Shown one piece after another: positions 25,801 to 41,739 of a stretch of DNA of 64,000 nt (its first letter is position 1; the number at the start of each line of letters is the position of its first letter). Source of the stretch: Artocarpus heterophyllus (Eukaryota > Streptophyta > Magnoliopsida > Rosales > Moraceae); the NCBI GenBank assembly GCA_025403435.1, contig CM046338.1, positions 19,691,399 through 19,755,398 of the forward strand, in the 5' to 3' direction. The translations under genes were made by a program, and so were the position numbers. Under the pieces are notes generated by a model. The model saw only the letters and a program-made list of their open reading frames with translations, had not been told where the DNA came from and did not search any database.

Positions 25801-26629
25801 AAAGGAACTAAATGTTTAATGTTTAAGTTATATTATCAATTGAGTAGATTAATAATAAGAAAATTTAACTAATTAGTCAGGTGTCGTATGATCATGATAC
25901 AGAGCCCGATTGATGAAAGGAAAATGAAGGAAACAGGAATGTTAGAGCTAAGTCTAGGTAAGTTCAAAACCTCACCTACAACATGAAGTAAATGATTTTC
26001 AAATGCATTTTATATGTTTGCAAATGTGTTTGTAGATGTTATACAAGTTGTTTTTTCACTGTTTATGTGTGAAGTTTTAAAGATTAAGTAAAAGGTTGCA
26101 ATATATTTGCAATAATTATGTTTAAAGTATGTTTGCATTTTGTTGATGCATAATGTTTTACGAATTAAGTTATAAGTTTTATGTTGCATTTGTTATGGAA
26201 TAAGTTTTAGAGTACAAGCTAGGATTTGCAAATGTTTTTGCATATAATGTGATTGCATTTGATGTGCTCACTAAAGTTAAAAAAAAGGGTAAAATAAAGA
26301 TAAAAGAAAGTGTCGTACCATCCTCTGTGTCGTGAGGTATTGAAAGTAAAGCTATAGTTGTGACCTCCTTGATGTAAGGTACACAAGTAAAGTTAAAGTT
26401 ATGACCTCGGTGTTCGATGGTCACAAGTCTTCCACAAGGAAAGCATCGTGTTTATGATCTTATGATTAATGATGTTGATACGAACACTAAAGTTTATAAG
26501 ATAAGGAAAGTTAAGGAACAAGGACAAAAGTTAAAGCAAGAAAAGAGTGTTCATAATATACTCATAATTGAAAGTTCATAATTGAGCATAAATAGAATCA
26601 TGCATTTTGATTTTGTCTGTATTCTTTAT

Positions 26630-26875
26630 TATGAAATGTTTATATATTATAAAAAACATTCTATGAAATGTTTTACGTAAAATGTTTATGAAAAACATTT
26701 TTTATGTTTTCAAGAAAAGGTGTATGAAGGACGTTTTAAGGAAAATGTTTCAAAGATGTTTCATGAAGAATGTTTATGAAAGATGTTTCATGAAGAATGT
26801 TTATGAAAGACGTTTTATAAATGTTTAAAGAAAAACATTTATGAAAAACGTTTTAAGAAAAAAAGGTTTTTATGA
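26630..26875. repeat. AATGTTTATGAAAGA-type minisatellite
   Basis: Short units built from ATGTTTCATGAAGA and ATGTTTATGAAAGA, with AAAACGTTTT-like palindromes, are repeated many times with drift. Located in the 3' third of the solo LTR. Confidence 0.65.
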
Positions 26876-28256
26876 GAAAAGCTTTTAAAGCATGTAAAAA
26901 TTATTTGTGAGATTACATTTGAACTTACTGAGCGAAAGCTCATTAAAAGTTTATTCATGCTGTAGGGAGTCCTATCGGTGACCTGTAGGACCTATTTGAA
27001 GGGCTCGGTGCTGCGAAAAACAGATGTGAAGATTTGAGTATGGATATCATCACTATGATATGCTTCCGCTGTTCAAAGAAAATGTATTACACTATTTGAT
27101 ATAGTGTTTTCAAAGTTCTACAAAAAATAAAGTTTTATGATATATTTACGAAATGTTTTATTTACTTATAAAGTTAAGTTTTAATTAATGATTCAGTAAA
27201 TGTTTCTTAATAAGTTTTAAGAAACGATTTGAAATGGTTTTAAAGTCAAGTGTTGAGCAATGTCTCAACTTAAATTGCGATAGAAGTCGCAACAGTTCTA
27301 AAGAATGTTTTAAAGGATGTTAAAGAAAAAAGAAAAAGAATTTATTTTAGTAACTTTCTTACTAAGTAAATTAGATTAATGTTTAAGAAATGATGTTTAA
27401 AGAAAGTTAAGTGACTACCCATAAAGGCGGGTCGTCGTACTAGAGAACGTCGAGCACTATCACCGGCTTCAATTAGACCCACCTACTCTACCTTTCCTCC
27501 AGCTCCTTTGCCGTATTCTCCTGCACCAGCAATGATGGCTCTTGGAGCATCATCTACCTCCCGTTCACTAGTTGCAGCAGTCATGCCACTGTAGCAGCGA
27601 CGGTGTGCACCAAACTAGCTGTCAACTATGAATCAAGTCTTCAGCGATTAAGTTCTCGAGCAACTGCAATTTGTCCGTGATGAGAGAGAGGGAGAGAGTA
27701 TTTAGGAATTTGATAGGTGAAAGTTTTTCATGAATTAAAATTGAGTTTTTTATTTTTTATTTTTATAAGGAAGTAATCTAAAATACATGTAAAAATTGGG
27801 AGTCGTTTTGGCTAGCCTCATTTGTTTTTGTTCTTAGAATTTTTAGAACTGTATTCACACATTTTTCGAGACAAAAATTTTAAAAACACTATTAACATAA
27901 TTCTTAAAAAATTTTAATTTTTTAAAACAAAAATATTTTTATCTATTTTGAAAACAATATCGAATAACCCTAGCTATAACTAGTTTTTAGAAAGAAAGTT
28001 GAATTATTTTTATTTTATTTTTTTTTATTTTATTAATTATTAGTATTTAATGTATTAATTATTTAAATGGTAATTTTGTAATTTTAATTAAAAATAATTA
28101 ATAATTTGATGGTTAAAATGATCATTGAGCAACTAAAATAAAAAATTAAGGTCGATTTAATAAAAAAATTAAGAACTAAATGCCTACTTTTGTGGGAGGT
28201 TAACGACTAACCGGCAATTAAAAAAAAAAAAAAAGGGTAAAAACTAGTTTAAATCC

Positions 28257-30613
28257 TTTATAAAAACAGAAAAAAAAGAAAAATTTCATTGATTAACCCC
28301 GCTTTGGCAATGTTTTACTTAATCATTTTGGAAGGAAAGTGCTTTCCTTTCTTTTCCCTCTGCTTGGTAAGCCCTCACGGAAGTGTCTCCAAACTTTGGT
28401 ATGAGATTTCTTCCGGAAAATTTGTTTCAAAATAAATTCCAAACCTTGGTACGAGTTTTCTTTCGAAATTTTTGTTTCGACGATTACAAAATCAATAACT
28501 TTGCATGCAGATTGATAACAGCTGTCCTGCGTGAGAGAATAGAATTAAATCAAAGTTTTCGTTTCGTATAAATGCCTTAATGGGTACTCATAATACTTGC
28601 TATGAAGTTCATTCTTGCTGTTCATTAGCTATTTAAACAATTTGACTTTATGGGTTTTGAGTCTTTACTTGACTAAGTCTCTTTGAGTTTTTTTGGTGGG
28701 TTCTGTTATTTTCTTTTTGGAAAAGTCAAGGTTTGAATTTTGGGGTTTTGCTTTTCCCATTTTACGTGAACGTGATTGGTTTTTAGTTGCTGTCTTTGTA
28801 AGTATTATGAGTACTCGTATAGGCATTTTTAAGTATTTTTCATTGACTGATTAAATTTGGACGCTTTCCACCATAAGAAGATCATGGTCCAGAGGTAATG
28901 GCATGAGGCTTCCAAGCATCTAATGGCACTTCACTTATCCTTATTTATTTATTCATTTAAGTTTTTTTTTTTTTTTAATCCCAAATGCAAAAATTCTGTG
29001 AAAAACAGAATTAGATATTGTTAGTGGCTATTGGCTTTTGCTGACGGTCAAGACTCGTGACCAGATTGACTTTTAAAGTTTCTCAACCATTTGGCATTGA
29101 AAAAAACCATTTTTTGTAGACTTTTAATTTGTTCTTTTTGTTGTTTGACTCTTATATCTTTAATTGCAATTACGTGTTTAGTCAACATTTGTTTATTAGA
29201 GAACAAAATTTCGTGCATGAATTTTCTTCATTCATAATCAATAAAATAATTTTAATAAAGTTTATTTCCTTGCAGGTTCTGGTTGACATCATGTTGCTTC
29301 CTTATAATCTTCTTTATGTTGGTCAAGATAGATTTTATTTTCAATATTGTAGTTGGGAAAACTTTCTCTCCATGCAAAGTTTACGAAAGACTCCTTATTG
29401 GTTATTTTTCAAGCATATGGTGTGCAGGATTAGTTGGTTTGAATTTCTTCGAAATTTATGCATTTGCACTTTTCCTGGGATAGTGAAAGCATGAATGGAT
29501 GTTTGAACCTGGAAGTTGAAGCTACTTATGAAAATTTTGTTGAACATAACTTTGGACTTATATGAAGTAGCTGTTAAGGAGTTGAGTGGGTGAGTGTGGA
29601 CTCAAAAAATGTGCTTGAATAGTTTAGTATTGCACATTGTCGTATTGGATAAGTTGGAACCTATATATATATGTATATAGGTGCATATATACATATATGT
29701 ATCTATTTGCACGTATATATATATGTGTCTGTGTGTACGTATGTATAAGATATCCCTAACGAATTTTAATTGCTTGGTTGAAAGACATGATGTAAGGATA
29801 GTTCGCTTGACTTTTTAGTGGGTCATCGGTAACTGATCTTTTTGCGTTCATAAGGAAAATATTACAATTGTCTTGTGGGATCTAACAACAAGAATATGCA
29901 TTTGTGTTGTTTAGTCCACATAATAGTAAAATGAACCATTTACTTGATGATTACTAGCCTTATGGCCTATTGAAATCATGGTTCTTGCCAAATATTAATA
30001 ACAATGCATTACTGAGTTTTCTTTTAGCAATGGCTTAATGGGGCGAAAAGGAGCAAGCTAGATTTGAATTACATTCATTATTGTATATTCGACAATTTTT
30101 AAACTTCTTTAACCTGCACATGATTCATCCAATGGACTAAACATGTGTGTGTTTGTATCTGTACACAGGCTGTAGAAGATTCAAAGTAATTCAGTAAAGA
30201 AAGGACTCCATTGACAGACTCATACATATGTTTTCTAATATAGCACGCGTGTTCATTTTTGCTCAGATGTCATTTTCTCTTTCACCTTCTGTTTCAAAAT
30301 ATAAGTGGTGACAAGGACAAAAGCTTAATGAATTTCCCATAAATTGCACAAAGGAAATGAGTAGGTAGTTTGGAAAACAGTGTTATCATTCTACATTACT
30401 TAATAATCAATGTGTTTCATAGGGAAAAGAAATAAAGCATTATGTAAATGGATTAAAAACAATTATCAAAGAATGAAATATTGCATGCCGTAATGTGGTG
30501 GATACCAATCGTTTTCATGCATTTTTTTTTCGTGGAAACCATTGCAGACCTACACCCTTGACATTTAGAATGGATCCAGTTATAGGTGACATAACATATA
30601 TATATATATATAT
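28257..30613 (+). promoter_or_regulatory. Upstream region of ALD1
   Basis: No gene was recognised here. GAAATTT, the motif reported for CBP60g/SARD1 binding in Arabidopsis, occurs at 28465-28471 and 29451-29457, and in reverse at 29206-29212. Several TTGAC cores also occur (for example around 28640, 28670 and 29065). An AT microsatellite precedes 30614. Two short overlapping open frames at 29129-29494 match nothing I recognise. The regulatory role is inference from motif content and position. Confidence 0.35.
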
Positions 30614-30951
30614 GTATATATGACATCATCTTTTAATTTTTTGACCATATTATTGGTGAGGAAAATGTGTAGTTTATCATACACAATATGGAAAATGTAT
30701 AGTTTATTGTACAACGTACGTACTTTGGTTTGGATTTCTGGCATTATCTACCATTCATACACATATAAATAAGGACCTAATAGTATATATGACATCATCT
30801 TTTAATTTTTTGACCATATTATTGGTGAGGAAAATGTGTAGTTTATCATACACAATATGGAAAATGTATAGTTTATTGTACAACGTATGTACTTTGGTAT
30901 GGATTTCTGGCATTATCTACCATTCATACACATATAAATAAGGACCTAATA
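30614..30951 (+). promoter_or_regulatory. Tandemly duplicated 169-bp core promoter of ALD1
   Basis: The block 30614-30782 is repeated at 30783-30951 with only a few changes. Each copy carries TGACATCA (30621 and 30790), a W-box TTGACC (30641 and 30810) and TATAAATA (30764 and 30933). The second TATA is 55 bp before the ALD1 ATG, so transcription would start with a very short leader; the first TATA would give a longer one. Known family biology: ALD1 is pathogen-inducible through WRKY, TGA and CBP60g/SARD1 factors. That these copies act this way is inference. Confidence 0.65.
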
Positions 30952-30987
30952 GTATATTTTCATTGAAGCAATAAGCATAAACCTGAA

Positions 30988-35511
<4,524 letters not shown>

Positions 35512-36147
35512 AGAAAGGCATTCTTGCCGTTTGATTAGCTGTTTAAACAAAAACCTAAAGTTTATAGCAAAAATTGAGCATATAATTTGGCATGTAATAA
35601 GACCATATGAAAACTGAACACATAAATTGAGTTATACGCATGGTTATAAATCTCCTATATGTTTTGTTTTGCTTTGTTTTTTTTAATAGTTTCATTTGGC
35701 TTTCTTTTCACATGGATGTGGCCTGAAGCTAATCTAATGTGAGGAAGCTAATGATCCGTGGACAAGTACTATCCATAGTTATGTATAAAGTTCCAATGAA
35801 AAGTGTTTTAGTGTCCTTCGGGTGTCATGGTCGTCCAATAGGCAAGGACTTTTCCTAATTACTTTAATTTCTATCCACTTACTGTCTTTAATCTTTACCT
35901 TGTTCAATAGTGACATTGTTTCAAGGGTTTTTGACATTTTTTGCCTCCTAAATTTTTCATGGTTTGGCATCATCGTTCTTAATTTCTTCCCCAGCAACCT
36001 CTGAGCTTCTAACAAAAAATAGCAATAACTCTAGTTAAAAGCTTATAATGGAAGTTAAATTTAAAATCGTGACTAGTTCATGATTAAATTGTCAAGAAAA
36101 ACAATAAGGCATTGTGTCAGATTGTGAGTAGAAGACGCAAGTGCCAA
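35512..36147 (+). other. ALD1 3' UTR and downstream flank
   Basis: No coding similarity was found. ATAATTTGG and GTAATAAG stretches near 35580-35600 could serve as poly(A) signals, but none is canonical. The region ends at the GCCAA target duplication of the Reina-like element (36143-36147). Confidence 0.4.
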
Positions 36148-36552
36148 TGATAAGATCGACTAACAAACACAAATAACAAACAAAAATCTAAGAACGATCA
36201 AACTCAGAGCATTTTTATTAATGAAATTGAAAGGAAACACTACATATGGGGACATTCGAGTGGCCCGTACACTCCTCAAGAGCAAAAGCTCGATTAAAAC
36301 ACTCACTCAATAAATTCTTGGATGCCTCTCTCTTCCTCTCCACCATCATCTTATTCCTCTGTCCTGTTCTCACATCACAATTCCCTTGCCCTCCTTAATT
36401 CTTGGAGCCATTCCTGTATAGCGATCTGTCACCTCCAAAATAGGCCTTCCAACCAAGAGAAGCATCTCCTGTGCTGCAACTGCACTAGACCAGTATCCCT
36501 CCTCTTAGTGTGATTCCTCCTTGCGTATGTGAAACGAATTGGAGGCTGATTA
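36148..36552 (-). repeat. Reina-like element, left LTR (3' LTR)
   Basis: It begins TGATAAGAT and ends GATTA where the partner ends TATCG. Both are consistent with an ancestral TGAT...ATCA pair. A purine-rich tract (minus strand GGGCGGGGGTAA) adjoins it at 36553, serving as polypurine tract. Confidence 0.8.
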
Positions 36553-36744
36553 TTACCCCCGCCCAAGGTGAAAGTGTGGAAACTGAGAATTGATAGCATC
36601 AAAAGACTCCCAGGAATCCTCATGAGCAGGCAACTTTGCCCAACGAATGAGAACTTCCAAATAAGCAGAGGAGCCTCATAGCTTCTGTCGAACTCCCAAA
36701 AGTTCCGCTGCTTCAGCTTTCATTCCAACTCAGCTGTGATCTGG

Positions 36745-37640
36745 TCAGGAAGAGTAGTGGTCAATTGGAACTTGCCCAAAGTCGTAGTTGAGAGACTTGA
36801 AAACAGGGTGAATCGCAGCTTCCTCAGGCAGCTTGAGGCGATAAGCAAATGGTCCAACTTGAGCAATCGTCTCATAAAGCCTATAAAACAAGGGAGCTAG
36901 CTTCTTGTTACGTCGGAGAGCCAATGAGTGTTGACAATAAGGCCGTAGTTTGAGACACACATAATCTTCTACTTCAAAGCTCACATCGTGCCTTTTCCCA
37001 TCAGCCCAACTCTTCATGTTTTGCAGAGCACGCATCAGGTGATGTTTGAGGATATCAAGTGCGGCGTCTCTATCCACCAATCCACCTCCTCCACAGGTGA
37101 GGAACCAAGATTGTAACGAATGACCTAAGGTGGGTCACGACCATAAAGTGCCCGGAAAGGAGTGGTCCGAGTCGCAGAGTGGAAGGATGTATTGCAATAA
37201 AATTCTGCCTAAGGTAGCCAATAAGCCCACTGCTTTGGTCTTTTTTGAAGTGAAACAATGCAATTATGACTCGAGGCACCGAATGACAACCTCCGTCTGC
37301 CTGTCGATCTGAGGTGGTAAGAGGTAATGCGAGACAATGTGGTTCCCATTTGCTTAAAAAGCTCAGACCAAAAAGCACTCAAAAGCACCCAATCCCGATC
37401 CGACACAATAGAGCGGGGTATTCCATCTAACCTCACCAACACCCAAATGAAAACAGTAGCCATGGATGTTGTAGTAAAGGGGTGCTTCAATGGCATGAAA
37501 TGGCTATACTTGCTTAAGTGATCGACCACCACAAGAATGGAATTGAACCCGTCCGAACGTGGGAGACCCTCCACAAAGTCTGTTGACAAATTGTCCCACA
37601 CCTTATTGGGTAAAGGAAGGTGCTATAGCAGACCACTAGG
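36745..37640 (-). pseudogene. Reina-like integrase (broken)
   Basis: Segments read WDNLSTDFVEGLPRS, VVVDHLSKYSHFMPL and IPRSIVSDRD (37601-37209), then a C-terminal RNKKLAPLFYRLYETIAQVG and VGPFAYRLKLPEEAAIHPVF module (37080-36745). They sit in different frames, with shifts near 37300 and 37080. The first two aspartates of the DDE triad are present. Confidence 0.83.
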
Positions 37641-37753
37641 AGCCAAGGTCAAATACTTGTGGCGTTGACATACTTCACATTTCGCCATGTAATCCACCAC
37701 ATCTTTTTTGAGACCAAACCAATACCATTTCGCTGCCAATTGTCAATATGTCT

Positions 37754-38434
37754 TCAACACTCCGGAATAACCTCCCACAGTTCCATCATGTATGTTTTGA
37801 GTAAAGTTTCCACAAAAGGAGGGCTTCTAGAGATCACTAGGCAACCCTCAAACAGCAACTGACCCCGCACAATAGTGAAACCTGGATAAGCCAACAGATT
37901 TTGCTGCAGTTCAGTCCAAATTTTGAACAATTGTTCATCCAACATCAGCTGTTGGTGGAGCTCCTTAGTGTCCATCATAGTAGGGGCGGACAGAACAGCC
38001 AATTCCAGCCCAAGGGGCAGCCGAGAAAGGGCATCTGCCGTATTATTCTCTAGTTCAGGCTTATAATGTATTTTGAAATCGTACCCCATTAGTTTGGACA
38101 GCCATTTCTGGTATTCAACATTCACCAAGCTTTATTCCAACAAGTACCTCAAACTCCTTTGGTCGGTCCGGATCACAAAGTGCCACCCTAGGAGATAAGG
38201 TCGCCATTTTTGAACCGCGTTTACAATTGCTATCAATTCCCACTCGTAAACTGACCTAATGGACCACTCGTAAACTGACTTGTGCCGTGCAAGAGAAGGA
38301 AAAGCCTGGCTGTAGTACGTGATGGGCCGCTGATTCTGCATGAGAACGGCACCTACGCCATAACCCAACGCATCAGTTTCAAGGACAAACGGCTGATCAA
38401 AATCTGGTAAAGCTAACATTAGAACACTCGCCAT
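37754..38434 (-). pseudogene. Reina-like RNase H and connection (broken)
   Basis: The frame at 38434-38132 reads [25 protein letters not shown] with a RNase H start block, then [17 protein letters not shown]. After a frame change, 38128-37754 reads YQKWLSKLMGYDF and NTADALSRLP. A short internal duplication of [15 protein letters not shown] is visible around 38240-38285. Confidence 0.83.
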
Positions 38435-38750
38435 GGCCTATTTAAGGCGCTCAAATGCCTTTGCTGCCTCTTCCGATCGATGACAGCTATTTTTTAACAA
38501 ATCTATGAGTGGCAATGCGATAGTCCTATAACCAGCACCAAACTTTAGATAGTATCCAGTAAGACCCAAGAACCCCCTATAATTCCCTTAAATTTGTGGG
38601 AAACGGCCATTATAACATGGCCTCAACCTTGGATGGGTCAATCGCCACTCCTTCCTGCGAGATAATATGGCCCAAATACTCTACTGGGGACTGCTTGAAG
38701 CTACAATTGTTAGCATTGGCAAATAGCCAATTCTACTTCTCCAAGTGGTT

Positions 38751-39006
38751 TTCATGCTCTTCCAAGGACTTGCTATATACCAAGATGTCATCAAAAAACA
38801 CCTGTATAAACTTCTGAAGAAATGGGCAAAAGATATCATTCACGAGTGCCTGAAAAGTTACCAATGCATTGGGAAGGCTTCATGCTCTTCCAAGGACTTG
38901 CTATATACCAAGATGTCATCAAAAAACACCTGTATAAACTTCCGAAGAAATGGGCGAAAGATATCATTCACGAGTGCCTGAAAAGTTACCGATGCATTGG
39001 GAAGGT
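38751..39006. repeat. 128-bp tandem duplication inside RT
   Basis: 38751-38878 and 38879-39006 are near-identical copies (both begin TTCATGCTCTTCCAAGG). They cover the FFDD active-site region of the Reina-like reverse transcriptase and shift its frame, since 128 is not a multiple of three. Confidence 0.9.
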
Positions 39007-39552
39007 TGAAAGGCATAACCAAGAACTCATAATGACCGTCACGAAATGCCGTCTTTGGCACATCCTCACCGCACATTTGTATTTTAGTATACCTTGACTT
39101 GAGGTCAATCTTTGAAAACAGGGTAGCACCATGGAGCTCATCCAATAACTCATCAATAACCGGAATGGGAAACCTGTTCGGCACGATTTCTTTGATAATG
39201 GCCTGATAGTCAACGCAAAATCGCCAACTCCTATCCTTCTTCTTGACCAAGAGAACCAGGCTTGAGAATGGGCTCACACTTGGTTCAATTATCCCTGCAG
39301 CCAACATCTCGCCGACAAGGTGTTCAATCTCATTCTTTTGTGCTTGAGGGTATCAGTATGGTCGAACATTGATGGGCGAAGAACCGCCCTACAAAACAAT
39401 AGAATGATCCTGGGTCCTTCTAGTGGTAGCCCTGATGGCATATTAAATACCCTAGCCTTTCGACTTAACACCTCCTCCAATTCTACCGATACCTCCTCCT
39501 TCGGCCTCACGATTCCATGCTCTATGGAAATACTACTCAGCTCCAAAAACAC
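38858..39552 (-). pseudogene. Reina-like reverse transcriptase (broken by duplication)
   Basis: The open part 39307-38858 reads [46 protein letters not shown] and then [16 protein letters not shown], which is the catalytic block. The FG in the usual MPFGL motif is FN here. The 128-bp tandem duplication beginning just downstream interrupts the frame. Confidence 0.85.
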
Positions 39553-39936
39553 CCCAATGTCCTTTTTGCATAAGTGCCCTCATCCTGGCTTTGAGGGAAA
39601 TCGAGCTCTTACACAAACTCAGATCTCTTTGCAACACCACCTGCAGTTGCCCTGCCTCAAACGTCATGATCAATGCTTTCCAATTAACTCTCATAGCATC
39701 ATGAGTTTCTAGTCACTGCCCCCCAAGTATCAAGTCCGAACTACCCAGCTCAAGTGGCAAAAAACTAGCAAATCCTTTGCCCAACCACGGATTACCATCA
39801 TTGCCATAACTACTTCATAACCTCTAGTAGTATCCACAGACAAATTCAGTTGTACAAGGCACGATGAGTCCAACCACCGAGTTCAGCGAGAGTTCCACTA
39901 ACTCATTGGAGATCTGAGCCCCCTTGCTTTGCCTCC

Positions 39937-41310
39937 TTAATTTGCCAAAACCTCCTCATCATTGATGATCAACACTTGCAACTCCCGATTAGGGCATTGA
40001 TGGCCCACCGAATATTTCCCATCACAACGATAGCACAACCTTTTCTCCCATTGGAGCTGTATTTCCTCGTCGGAGAGGCACCGAAAGGGTCCGTCGGAGC
40101 AGCAGTCGACTTGTCTACCATACAAGTGCTACTTTTTGCGTTGGTCCAATGCCCTTAAGAAACCGGATTAACGAGACAATTAACCCAATTACATTTATTG
40201 AATTAAAATATGACTTTAATTTGTAAAAATTTTACAAATATCTTATAATAATATCATTAAATTTATTTATATATAATTATATAATACAATATGTAATATC
40301 ATTGAAATAATTACTATATTATTAAAGATATTTTTAAAATATTTTAAATATTATGTTAGATTTTAATTTTATAACAATAATTTGGACTTGTAATTTTTTC
40401 TTATAAACCTCGTTAGTGTTCGGCTGTCCATGCCCTAAATTAGACCTTTGCTGTCCAGGCCCAGTATTAGCATTTCTGGCCCAAGAACCAACTAGAGTGG
40501 ATCCCTTGTTTGGTCGAATTTGATAGTTTCGGTCCGCGGCCTGTTGAGCTATTTCCACAATTAGGGCCAACCTTCCTGGTTTCATCATCTGGATCACTGC
40601 ATCGATATCCGATCTTAACCCAATCACAACCGCCCCTTCGAGAACCACATTTGGGACGCCAGCGAAAGGAGCCGCCATAAGTTCAAACTGCCGGTGATAT
40701 TCTCTCAAGGTCGTTTCCTATTTCAACATGAGCAGATTCTCACATAAACTTCCTTCCTAAGTTGGCCAGAAACGCTCAATAATCATCATCTTCAATTCCA
40801 CCCAGCTATGCATCGCATGACATCCGTCTTCCCCTTGAAACCAGGCCAACGCCTCACCGTCGCCACATTGAGCTTTTCCTGTTCACCCAGCCGATTTAAA
40901 GAGAAGATTCGCTTAGCTCGGAATATCCAACCGTCAGGATTCATGCCGTCGAAAACGAGCATCTCCACCCTTTAAACACAAGGATCGGTTCTAGGGCTAT
41001 CATCTCGACTTGTTGTATCTTGATCACCGGGTTCCGCCGTTGGGGCCATCTGTACCGACATCGCTTCACGATTCGCTGGAGTGCGAGGTTGATCGCACTT
41101 GGACCTCTGATGCAGCAATTTCTTCAACTTCTCCAACATAGTATCCATTCCTTGCTCCAGCTTAGGAATTTTCTACAAATCGCGATGAACCAGATCAAAC
41201 TCTTCCTGAAACTATTCTTTCACTGTGACCAAATGCTTCTTTAATCGCTTCTCGGGCTGTATCTCTGCCTTCGTTCCTGTCATCACCCAGGTACCGCTTG
41301 GATACTAAAA
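39937..41310 (-). pseudogene. Reina-like gag (broken)
   Basis: 40708-40400 reads MREYHRQFELMAAPFAGVP and a capsid-like block. 40125-39937 holds the zinc knuckle RLCYRCDGKYSVGHQC followed by ELQVLIINDEE, typical of Reina gag. Between them lies an AT-rich block (about 40155-40395) that is foreign to gag. The protease region to the left (39310-39930) has too many changes to delimit. Confidence 0.75.
40155..40395. other. AT-rich insertion splitting the Reina-like gag
   Basis: Nearly pure A/T sequence about 240 bp long sits between two recognisable gag segments, in sharp contrast with the GC-richer coding around it. No clear terminal repeats or target duplication were found, so its nature is unknown. 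Confidence 0.5.
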
Positions 41311-41734
41311 TGGTAAGATAGACTAACAAACACAAATAACAAAGGAAAATCTAAGAAGGACAATCAAACTGAGAGAATTTTTGCTGATGAAATTGAAAGG
41401 AAACACTGGATATGGGGACATTCGAGTGGCCCGTACATTCCTCAAGAGCAAAAGCTCGACTAAAACACGCTTAATAAATTCTTTTATACCTCTTCACCTT
41501 CATTTTATTCCTTTCTCCTTTAACTGACTAACCAGAGTCGTTATTCCTTCTCATATCACAGTTTCCTTCACTCTTCTTAATTCCTGGTGCCACTCTTATA
41601 TTGCCATCTATCACCTCCAAATTAGGCCTTCCAACCGAGACAAACTTCTCCTGTGCTGCAGCTGCATCTTGACCAGCATCCCTCCTCTTATGTGATTCCT
41701 CCTTGCATATGTGAAATGAATTGGAGGCTTATCG
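41311..41734 (-). repeat. Reina-like element, right LTR (5' LTR)
   Basis: TGGTAAGAT...TTATCG pairs with 36148-36552 and is about 20 bp longer owing to small indels. On the minus strand it is followed by TAGTATCCAAGC, a degenerate iMet-type primer binding site. Confidence 0.8.
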
Positions 41735-41739
41735 GCCAA

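Larger units (their letters stand above)
23030..27439 (+). mobile_element. Solo LTR, family C, 4.4 kb, with perfect CTAGA duplication
   Basis: It begins TGTAATACCCAAGC and ends CGGGTCGTCGTA. CTAGA occurs at both 23025-23029 and 27440-27444. The last two bases are TA rather than CA, which fits one C-to-T change. The 5' half is shared with 59998-62472, and the terminal ACGACCCG block with 42725. No gag or pol lies inside, so this is a solo LTR left by unequal recombination. Short open frames inside it (for example 23848-24129) have no recognisable similarity and are not called. Confidence 0.8.
22272..28256. mobile_element. DNA element with long TIRs (MULE-like), split by a solo LTR
   Basis: About 200 bp at 22272-22475 matches the reverse complement of 28060-28256: an AAGG...AAAC(C/T)AGTT end, GTTAGTC, the GGTCCCTAACTT/TTAGTTCTTAATTT block and TTTTAGTTGC...ATTTTAA occur in the same order. 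Removing the solo LTR leaves a unit of about 1.6 kb whose interior (22790-23029 and 27445-27700) is clearly more GC-rich and less repetitive than its surroundings. That composition recalls MULEs carrying captured sequence. No transposase was seen and no target duplication is clean. Confidence 0.5.
36148..41734 (-). mobile_element. Reina-like Ty3/Gypsy element, defective
   Basis: The LTRs 36148-36552 and 41311-41734 bound a 4.8-kb interior with degenerate gag, protease, RT, RNase H and integrase on the minus strand. GCCAA flanks both ends exactly (36143-36147 and 41735-41739). The short LTRs, the integrase block VVVDHLSKYSHFMPL and the CYRC...GHQC knuckle point to the Reina clade. It lies about 640 bp downstream of ALD1. 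All frames are broken. Confidence 0.85.

Noticed and set aside
29129..29494. Two overlapping short open frames (121 and 66 codons) upstream of ALD1
   Set aside because: No recognised family, overlapping frames and no splice context linking them to ALD1. A 5' exon made of this sequence would not join in frame as well as 30988-31058 does.
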